From CBFGTJ01 sp965651815 (GTDB lineage Bacteria > Actinomycetota > Acidimicrobiia > Acidimicrobiales > Microtrichaceae), in NCBI GenBank assembly GCA_965651815.1, contig CBFGTJ010000054.1, positions 1-17,089 of the forward strand: a stretch of DNA of 17,089 bases. Reading direction: 5' to 3'. This document shows positions 6,557-12,045 of this stretch, in pieces. The notes under the pieces are model-generated. The model was not told where the DNA came from, did no database searches, and was given only the letters and a program-made list of their open reading frames with translations. A program made the position numbers and the translations under genes. How positions within the stretch are numbered: the first letter of the stretch is position 1; each line of letters begins with the position of its first letter.

Positions 6557-8860
6557 TCAGCGCACGCGCACCGCGCGGAACCGGCGGAGCCGCAGGCTGT
6601 TGGACACCACGAACACGCTCGACAGCGCCATGGCCAGGCCCGCGATCACCGGGTTGAGCAGCCCCGCCGCGGCGAGGGGGAGCGCCGCGACGTTGTAGGC
6701 GAACGCCCAGAACAGGTTGCCCTTGATCGTCGCGAGCGTGCGCCGCGACAGGCGGATGGCGTCCACGGCGGCGAGCAGGTCGGTGCGCACCAGGGTGAGG
6801 TCGCCGGCCTCGATGGCCACGTCCGCGCCGGTGCCCATCGCGATCCCGAGGTCGGCCTGGGCCAGGGCCGCGGCGTCGTTCACGCCGTCGCCCACCATCG
6901 CGACGACCCGCCCCTCGTCCTGCAGGCGGGCCACCGTGGCGACCTTGTCGGCCGGCAGGACCTCGGCGACGACCTCGTCGATGCCGACCTGCTGCGCGAC
7001 CGACCGGGCGGCTCGCTCGTTGTCGCCGGTGAGCAGCACCGGCGTGAGGCCCAGGCGCCGCAGCTCGCGGATCGCGGTCGCGCTGGTCGCCCGGGGCGAG
7101 TCCGCGACGACGGCGACGACGCGCAGCACCCCGTCGACCGCGCCGAGCACCGGCGTGCGGCCCGCGGCCTGGGCCTCGTCGACGGCGGCGAGCAGCCCGT
7201 CGTCGAGCACGACCCCGTGGGACTCCAGCAGGCTGCGGCGACCCACGAGCACGGACCTGCCCCCGACGACGCCCTCGACGCCGAGCCCCTCGTGGTTGCG
7301 GAACTCCGCGATCGGCACCGCGTCGGGGTCGACCCCCCTGCGGCGTGCACCGGCCACGATCGCCTTGGCGATCGGGTGCTCGGAGCCCGACTCCAGGCCC
7401 GCCACGGCCGCGAGCAGCTCGGCGGGGTCCTCGCCCGGCGCGGTCACGACGTCGTGCAGCTCCATCTCGCCCGTGGTCACGGTGCCGGTCTTGTCGAGCA
7501 CGATCGTGTCCACGGTGCGCGTCGACTCGAGCACCTCGGGGCCCTTGATGAGCACGCCGAGCTGGGCGCCACGGCCCGTGCCGACGAGCAGCGCGGTCGG
7601 GGTGGCGAGGCCGAGCGCGCAGGGGCAGGCGATGATCAGCACCGCCACGGCGGCGGTGAACGCGGTGGTCGCCGGCTCCCCCGCGCCGAGCCAGAACCCC
7701 AGGGTGCCGACGGAGAGTGCGATCACGATCGGCACGAACACGCCGGAGATCCGGTCCGCGAGCCGCTGCACCGGCGCCTTCCCGGACTGCGCCTGCAGCA
7801 CCAGGCGCCCGATCTGCGCGAGCGCGGTGTCCTCGCCGACGCGCGTCGCGCGCACGACGAGGCGTCCGCCGACGTTCAACGTGGCGCCGGTGACGGGATC
7901 GCCCGGCGCGACCTCGACCGGCACCGACTCACCGGTCAGCAGGGACTCGTCCACGGCGGAGGAGCCCTCGACGACGACCCCGTCGGTCGCGACCTTCTCC
8001 CCCGGGCGCACCACGAAGCGGTCGCCCACCTGGAGCTGCTCGATCGGCACTCGCTGCTCGCGCTCGACGCCGTCGGGACCGTCCGGCCGGAGGATCGCGA
8101 CGTCCTTCGCGCCGAGCTCCAGCAGGGCGCGCAGCGCGGAGCCGGAGCGGTGCTTCGCTCGCGCCTCGAAGTAGCGCCCCGCGAGCACGAACAGGGTCAC
8201 GGCGGTGGCGACCTCGAGGTAGATCTCGTCCTCGCCGCCGCGGCGCACCTCCAGGCTGAAGGGCATGGTCATGCCGGGCATGCCGGCGTCGCCCCAGAAC
8301 AGCGCGCGCACCGACCAGGCGAACGCGGCGAGGGTGCCGACGGAGATCAGCGTGTCCATCGTCGCCGCGCCGTGGCGCAGGTTCACCCACGCGGCCCGGT
8401 GGAACGGCCACGCACCCCACACCACGACGGGGGCGGCGAGGGTCAGGCTCAGCCACTGCCAGTTGCGGAACTGCAGCGGCGGCACCATCGACATGAGGAG
8501 GACGGGCACGGTGAGCGCGGCGGAGATCAGCACGCGGCGCCGCAGCTCCTCCACCGGTGAGGCGGCACGGTCGTCGGGCTCCTCGCCGCCGTCGTCGTCC
8601 CCGCCACCGACCGGGGCGGCCGTGTAGCCGGTCGCCTCGACGGTGGCGACGAGGTCCTCGACGGCGACGTCGGGGCGGTGCCTGACCGTCGCCCGTTCGG
8701 TGGCGTAGTTGACGCTGGCCTCGACCCCGTCCATCCGGGACAGCTTCTTCTCGACCCGGGCCGCGCACGCGGCGCAGGTCATGCCGCCGATGTCCAGCTC
8801 GACGGTGACGAGGTCGCGGGCGTCCGCGACCCCGGGCGGGCGCTGCGCCGGTGCGGTCAC
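6557..8860 (-). CDS. copA: Copper-exporting P1B-type ATPase CopA
   Basis: Pumps Cu(I) out of the cytoplasm with ATP. The 767-aa product has one N-terminal heavy-metal-associated domain with GMTCAAC (Cys29, Cys32), then membrane helices with a Met-rich outer loop (GMPGMTMPF). Actuator motif TGES follows, then the ion-binding ACPCALG (Cys412-Pro-Cys414), phosphorylation site DKTGT (Asp456), the nucleotide-binding SEHPI, and GDGVND. The last two helices carry AYN and MALSS, the YN and MxxSS residues that with CPC mark Cu(I)-specific P1B-1 pumps. The GTG start at 8858-8860 overlaps the stop of the 30-codon gene before it (GTGA), so translation is probably coupled. It is third in an operon behind copZ and the mini-gene, under a CsoR-type operator. 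The length and motif set look complete. Confidence 0.97.
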   Translation of the reverse strand: MTAPAQRPPGVADARDLVTVELDIGGMTCAACAARVEKKLSRMDGVEASVNYATERATVRHRPDVAVEDLVATVEATGYTAAPVGGGDDDGGEEPDDRAASPVEELRRRVLISAALTVPVLLMSMVPPLQFRNWQWLSLTLAAPVVVWGAWPFHRAAWVNLRHGAATMDTLISVGTLAAFAWSVRALFWGDAGMPGMTMPFSLEVRRGGEDEIYLEVATAVTLFVLAGRYFEARAKHRSGSALRALLELGAKDVAILRPDGPDGVEREQRVPIEQLQVGDRFVVRPGEKVATDGVVVEGSSAVDESLLTGESVPVEVAPGDPVTGATLNVGGRLVVRATRVGEDTALAQIGRLVLQAQSGKAPVQRLADRISGVFVPIVIALSVGTLGFWLGAGEPATTAFTAAVAVLIIACPCALGLATPTALLVGTGRGAQLGVLIKGPEVLESTRTVDTIVLDKTGTVTTGEMELHDVVTAPGEDPAELLAAVAGLESGSEHPIAKAIVAGARRRGVDPDAVPIAEFRNHEGLGVEGVVGGRSVLVGRRSLLESHGVVLDDGLLAAVDEAQAAGRTPVLGAVDGVLRVVAVVADSPRATSATAIRELRRLGLTPVLLTGDNERAARSVAQQVGIDEVVAEVLPADKVATVARLQDEGRVVAMVGDGVNDAAALAQADLGIAMGTGADVAIEAGDLTLVRTDLLAAVDAIRLSRRTLATIKGNLFWAFAYNVAALPLAAAGLLNPVIAGLAMALSSVFVVSNSLRLRRFRAVRVR

Positions 8861-8949
8861 GAGCCCACCGCCGCGCCGAGGGCCCAGCCCGCGGCGAACA
8901 CCACCAGCAGCACACCGAGGAACGCGCCCAGCCGCGCGGGGGTGCTCAT
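8857..8949 (-). CDS. 30-aa single-helix membrane peptide between copZ and copA
   Basis: A 30-codon gene too short for most gene finders. The peptide starts MSTPARLGAF, then a hydrophobic helix LGVLLVVFAAGWALG (about residues 11-26), and ends AAVGS, so it should be a single-pass membrane peptide with a short basic N-terminal tail. The case for coding is its position: its ATG overlaps the copZ stop (ATGA, 8946-8949) and its TGA overlaps the copA GTG start (GTGA, 8857-8860). That leaves no gap and implies translation as part of one coupled unit. From memory, many actinobacterial copper operons have a longer membrane-anchored protein at this position that starts with similar N-terminal residues; this could be its reduced form, with the outer domain lost. 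Its function is unknown: perhaps a partner of CopA, or only a translational bridge. Confidence 0.7.
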   Translation of the reverse strand: MSTPARLGAFLGVLLVVFAAGWALGAAVGS

Positions 8950-9164
8950 CCGCGCAGCTCGTAGCCGGCCTCGTCGACCGCGGCGCGCACGGCCTCGCGG
9001 TCGACCCCGCCGTCGGAGGTGACGGTCGCCCGCCCGCTGTCGAGGTCGACCTCGACCGAGCGCACGCCGGGCACGGCGCTGAGCTCGTCGGTCACCGCCT
9101 TGACGCAGTGGCCGCAGGTCATGCCCTCCACCTCGAAGGTCTCGGTCACCGTGCCGCTCGCCAT
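8946..9164 (-). CDS. copZ: Copper chaperone CopZ (heavy-metal-associated domain protein)
   Basis: A 72-aa soluble protein that consists of one heavy-metal-associated domain. It binds Cu(I) in the cytoplasm and delivers it to CopA. The metal site is G-M-T-C-G-H-C (Cys17, Cys20), with the ferredoxin-like pattern VTETFEVEGM, VRSVEVDLDSGRATVTSDG and a C-terminal AVDEAGYEL. The ATG at 9164 is preceded by AGGAGG with a 5-nt spacer, the best Shine-Dalgarno in the window. An open frame continues upstream but runs through the -35 and operator, so a longer start is ruled out. It is the first gene of the operon, and its stop overlaps the next gene's start (ATGA). Confidence 0.95.
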   Translation of the reverse strand: MASGTVTETFEVEGMTCGHCVKAVTDELSAVPGVRSVEVDLDSGRATVTSDGGVDREAVRAAVDEAGYELRG

Positions 9165-9169
9165 CGGGG

Positions 9170-9175
9170 CCTCCT
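9170..9175 (-). promoter_or_regulatory. Shine-Dalgarno of copZ
   Basis: AGGAGG on the minus strand, 5 nt before the ATG at 9164; it fixes the copZ start downstream of the operator. Confidence 0.75.
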
Positions 9176-9199
9176 CGTGTCTCGCGTGGTCCGACACCC

Positions 9200-9230
9200 A
9201 CCGTACATACCCCCATGGGGTATATGTCAA
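9200..9230 (-). promoter_or_regulatory. copZ operon promoter
   Basis: On the minus strand a consensus TTGACA -35 lies at 9230-9225. Two -10 candidates follow: TATGTA (9209-9204, 15-nt spacer) or TACGGT (9205-9200, 19-nt spacer), the latter fitting the TANNNT form seen elsewhere in the window. The space between is occupied by the CsoR-type palindrome, so a bound repressor would block RNA polymerase. Confidence 0.65.
9207..9223. promoter_or_regulatory. CsoR-type copper operator
   Basis: ATACCCCCATGGGGTAT is a dyad with arms ATACCCC (9207-9213) and GGGGTAT (9217-9223) around CAT. G/C-tract dyads of this form are the known binding sites of the copper-sensing repressor CsoR, which leaves the DNA on binding Cu(I). 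It sits between the -35 and the -10 of the copZ promoter. It is 74 bp from the start of the divergent SDR gene, so control of that gene is possible but less likely. Confidence 0.8.
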
Positions 9231-9284
9231 GGGGTCGGCACCGGTGTGGCCGCGTTGCCCCTACCCGGGGGCGGGTCGTCGGCG

Positions 9285-9290
9285 TAACGT
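9285..9290 (+). promoter_or_regulatory. Probable -10 hexamer of a leaderless SDR gene promoter
   Basis: TAACGT ends 6 nt before the ATG at 9297. No Shine-Dalgarno is present between them. No -35 at standard spacing is seen. Confidence 0.45.
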
Positions 9291-9296
9291 CCGCGC

Positions 9297-10112
9297 ATGG
9301 CACTTCCACCGCCCTCCGCGGACCGCACCGCACTCGTCACCGGCGCCTCCTCGGGCATCGGTGTGGAGCTGGCCAGGGAGCTCGCGCGCCGCGGCCACGG
9401 CGTCACCCTCGTGGCGCGCCGCAAGGAGCGGCTCACCGAGCTGGCCGAGGAGCTGACGGCGACCGGCGTGCGCGCCGAGGCGCTCGACGTGGACCTGTCC
9501 GACCGCGCCGCACGGGCCGGGCTGCCGACCCGGATCGCCGAGCTGGGCCTGCAGGTCGACGTGCTGGTCAACAACGCCGGGTTCTCCACCACCGGCCCGG
9601 TCGCGTCGGCCGACGTCGACGCCGAGCTGGACATGATCGAGGTCGACGTGGCGGCCGTCGCGGACCTCTGCACCCGCTTCGTCGGCGGCATGGTCGAGCG
9701 GGGACGGGGCGCGGTGCTCAACGTCGCCTCCACCGCCGCGTTCCAGCCGCTGCCGGGCCAGGCGGGGTACGCGGCGTGCAAGGCGTTCGTGCTGTCCTAC
9801 ACGCGGGCCCTCGGCGGGGAGCTGCGCGGGACCGGCGTGACCGCGACCGCGCTGTGCCCCGGACCGGTGGAGACCGGGTTCGGCGAGGCGGCCGGGTTCA
9901 CCGAGGAGGAGACGAAGGGCGCGATGCCGTCGTTCATGTGGGAGGACGTCACCGCGGTGGCGCGCGCCGGCATCGAGGCGCTCGACGCGGGGCGGCCGAC
10001 CGTGATCCCCGGGATCGCGAACCGGGTCACCGCGCTCCTGTCGAGGATGACCCCCAAGGACCTGCTCGTGCCGATCATCGCGAAGGGCCACCCGGCGTTG
10101 CGGCGCAGCTGA
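9297..10112 (+). CDS. Short-chain dehydrogenase/reductase (SDR) family oxidoreductase
   Basis: A 271-aa classical SDR, expected to oxidise or reduce an alcohol/ketone with NAD(P)(H). The cofactor motif TGASSGIG is at residues 15-22, with a following basic RRKERL stretch favouring NADP(H). NNAG is at about 98, catalytic Ser145 in NVASTAA, and Tyr158-x3-Lys162 in YAACK. The C-terminal PGPVETGF and the tail ending in IIAKGHPALRR resemble the DltE/YqjQ-like subgroup. The substrate cannot be told. It is divergent from the copZ operon and separated from tam by a hairpin, so it is probably transcribed alone. Confidence 0.92.
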   Translation: MALPPPSADRTALVTGASSGIGVELARELARRGHGVTLVARRKERLTELAEELTATGVRAEALDVDLSDRAARAGLPTRIAELGLQVDVLVNNAGFSTTGPVASADVDAELDMIEVDVAAVADLCTRFVGGMVERGRGAVLNVASTAAFQPLPGQAGYAACKAFVLSYTRALGGELRGTGVTATALCPGPVETGFGEAAGFTEEETKGAMPSFMWEDVTAVARAGIEALDAGRPTVIPGIANRVTALLSRMTPKDLLVPIIAKGHPALRRS

Positions 10113-10132
10113 GGGCCGGTCCTGCCCGGGGC

Positions 10133-10159
10133 CGACGGCGTTCTCCGGGCACGCCGTCG
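10133..10159. terminator. Hairpin after the SDR gene, possible terminator
   Basis: CGACGGCG (10133-10140) can pair with CGCCGTCG (10152-10159) around an 11-nt loop, 20 bp after the SDR stop and ahead of the tam promoter. No T-tract. Confidence 0.45.
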
Positions 10160-10170
10160 TGGCCGCTGCG

Positions 10171-10176
10171 TACGCT
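10171..10176 (+). promoter_or_regulatory. Probable -10 hexamer of a leaderless tam promoter
   Basis: TACGCT ends 8 nt before the ATG at 10185, with no Shine-Dalgarno in between. It is the same hexamer as before aat. Confidence 0.5.
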
Positions 10177-10184
10177 CGCCGTCC

Positions 10185-10961
10185 ATGGCGAAGCCGGCCG
10201 ACACCTGGGACCCGGTCCAGTACCGGCGGTTCGCCGCGGAGCGCCGGCGTCCCTTCGACGAGCTGCTCGCGCTCGTGGACCCCGCTCCGGGCGGGACCGC
10301 CGTCGACCTCGGCTGCGGCACGGGTGAGCTGACCGCCGAGCTGCACCGCCACCTCGGGGCGGCGTCGACCGTCGGCGTCGACACCTCGCCCGCGATGCTC
10401 GAGCAGGCACGCACCCACACCGTCGCGGGCCTGCGCTTCGAGCTCGCCGACCTGGCCACGTGGGAGCCGGAGGCACCCCTCGACGTCGTGTTCGCGAACG
10501 CGTCGCTGCAGTGGGTGCCCGACCACCCCGCCCTGCTCGCGCGCCTCGCCGGGTTGCTGGTGCCCGGCGGGCAGCTGGCGTTCCAGGTCCCCGCGAACCA
10601 CGACCACCCCGCGCACACCGTCGCCGCGGCGCTCGGGGCCGAGCGTGGGCTGCGAGCCGTCGGTCCGGCCGCCTCGGTGCCGCCGCCGGAGCAGTACGCC
10701 ACCGTGCTGCACGGCCTCGGGCTCGTCGACCTGCACGTCCGGATGCAGGTGTTCGGCTTCGAGCTGCCCGACACCGCCGAGCTGGTGGAGTGGACGAGGG
10801 GCACGCTGCTGACCGGGTACCGGGGGCAGCTCGAACCGGAGCAGTACGAGGCGTTCGAGGCGGAGTACCGGCAGCGGCTGCTCGCGGAGCTCGGCGACCG
10901 GCGGCCGTACTACTACCCGTTCAAGCGGATCCTGGTGCACGCACGCCGACCCGTGGGCTGA
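10185..10961 (+). CDS. tam: Trans-aconitate 2-methyltransferase-like SAM-dependent methyltransferase
   Basis: A 258-aa soluble class-I methyltransferase. Tam methylates trans-aconitate, a by-product that inhibits aconitase, using S-adenosylmethionine. The sequence matches Tam closely along its length: the N-terminal TWDPVQYRRFAAERRRPF, SAM-binding motif I VDLGCGTGELT (Gly-rich loop from residue 41), GVDTSPAMLEQAR, ELADLATWEP, FANASLQWVPDH, and PGGQLAFQVPANHDHPAH. The C-terminal EWTRGTLLTGYRGQL and the final FKRILVHARR are also family-typical. No neighbouring gene links it to the citric acid cycle. The exact substrate is inferred from family resemblance only. Confidence 0.88.
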   Translation: MAKPADTWDPVQYRRFAAERRRPFDELLALVDPAPGGTAVDLGCGTGELTAELHRHLGAASTVGVDTSPAMLEQARTHTVAGLRFELADLATWEPEAPLDVVFANASLQWVPDHPALLARLAGLLVPGGQLAFQVPANHDHPAHTVAAALGAERGLRAVGPAASVPPPEQYATVLHGLGLVDLHVRMQVFGFELPDTAELVEWTRGTLLTGYRGQLEPEQYEAFEAEYRQRLLAELGDRRPYYYPFKRILVHARRPVG

Positions 10962-11009
10962 CCGGCGTCGCGCGCTCGGACCCGGTCGCGGGGTAGGGAC
11001 CCCCGCGCA

Positions 11010-11474
11010 GTGGGACGGACCTTCGCCTCCGACCGTGAGTGGCGGTTCGGCCTCGCGCCGGATCCGCTCTGGGACCGGTTGACCGCGGTCGACGAGTACG
11101 CGCGCTGGTGGCCCTGGCTGCGCGAGCTCGACGTGGACCGCGGCTTCGTGACGGCGTCCCGCTGGCGTTGCGAGGTCGCGCCACCCCTGCCCTACGTGGT
11201 GCGCTTCACCGTCGCGCTGGAGCGGGTGGTGGACCGCGAGCAGGTCACCGCCACCGTCGACGGCGACGTGCAGGGCACCGCGAGGCTCACCATGCAGCCC
11301 GACGACGACGGCACGACCACGGTTCGCCTCGTGTCGGACCTCGTCCCGGCGAACCCGGTCATGCGCCGGTTCGCGGCGTTCGCGCCGGCGCTGGTGCGGT
11401 GGGGGCACGACTGGGTGCTGGACCAGGGGCGCCGCCAGTTCGAGCAGCGCGCGCTGGCCGACGACCGGCGCTGA
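11010..11474 (+). CDS. SRPBCC (START/polyketide-cyclase-like) family protein
   Basis: A 154-aa protein with the SRPBCC helix-grip pattern: an N-terminal RTFASDREWRFGLAPDPLWDRLTAVDEYARWWPWL, alternating strands such as TVALERVVDREQVTATVDGDVQG and ARLTMQPDDDGTTTVRLVSDLVP, and a long C-terminal amphipathic helix FAAFAPALVRWGHDWVLDQG. Members bind hydrophobic ligands or act as cyclases/dehydratases; nothing here fixes the ligand. The start is the GTG at 11010, with TAGGGA at 10994-10999 as a poor -10 candidate. It is 48 bp after tam and 52 bp before the sigma factor and may be co-transcribed with tam. Confidence 0.82.
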   Translation: MGRTFASDREWRFGLAPDPLWDRLTAVDEYARWWPWLRELDVDRGFVTASRWRCEVAPPLPYVVRFTVALERVVDREQVTATVDGDVQGTARLTMQPDDDGTTTVRLVSDLVPANPVMRRFAAFAPALVRWGHDWVLDQGRRQFEQRALADDRR

Positions 11475-11526
11475 GGGAGCGCCACCGCGACCGGATCGCG
11501 CCCTGGTGCGTGTGTGGGCTGTGAGG

Positions 11527-12045
11527 ATGACGGCGGATGGTCCCGCGATGACACGTGACGGCCTCGACGAGGCGTTCCTCGCGCTGGTGGAGCGCGAGCA
11601 CCGTGGGCTCACGGCGGCCGCGGCGATGGTGGTCGGCGATCGGGCGGTGGCCGAGGAGATCGTCCAGGACGTCTTCGAACGGACCTACCGCCGCTGGTCG
11701 AAGGTCTCGGGCCTCGACCGGCCGGGCGCGTGGGTCCGCCGGGCCGTGCTGAACCAGGCCATCTCGGCGTCGCGGCGCAGCGCGGCGGAGCGCCGGGCGC
11801 TGGACCGGCTGCGACGGCGTCGGGCGACGCACGCGCAGGTGCCGGCACCCGCACCGGAGCTGTGGGCCGCCGTGCGTGCACTGCCCGAATCGCAGTGCAC
11901 CGCCGTCGCGCTGCACTACGGCGCCGACCTCTCGATCGCGATGGTCGCGGCCGAGATGGACCTCTCCGAGCCTGCCGTCAAGACCCTGCTGCACCGCGCG
12001 CGCACGACGCTGCGCGAGCGCTGGACCATCGAGGAGATGACGTGA
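11527..12045 (+). CDS. ECF-type RNA polymerase sigma factor
   Basis: A 172-aa sigma-70 family protein of the extracytoplasmic-function type: only regions 2 and 4 are present. Region 2 is seen in FLALVEREHRGLTAA, GDRAVAEEIVQDVFERTYRRWSKV and PGAWVRRAVLNQAIS. Region 4 is ALPESQCTAVALHYG plus the helix-turn-helix MVAAEMDLSEPAVKTLLHRARTTLRE. It directs RNA polymerase to a stress- or surface-signal regulon. The start is uncertain: GTG 11506, ATG 11527 and ATG 11548 are all in frame with no clear Shine-Dalgarno; I chose 11527. Its stop shares one base with the ATG of the next gene (TGATG), so the two are probably translationally coupled, as sigma/anti-sigma pairs often are. The target promoters are unknown. 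Confidence 0.93.
   Translation: MTADGPAMTRDGLDEAFLALVEREHRGLTAAAAMVVGDRAVAEEIVQDVFERTYRRWSKVSGLDRPGAWVRRAVLNQAISASRRSAAERRALDRLRRRRATHAQVPAPAPELWAAVRALPESQCTAVALHYGADLSIAMVAAEMDLSEPAVKTLLHRARTTLRERWTIEEMT

Noticed and set aside
6440..8560. 706-codon open frame on the plus strand opposite copA
   Set aside because: It is the shadow of copA on the other strand; the translation is His/Arg/Gly/Asp-rich low-complexity sequence, as always happens in such GC-rich DNA.
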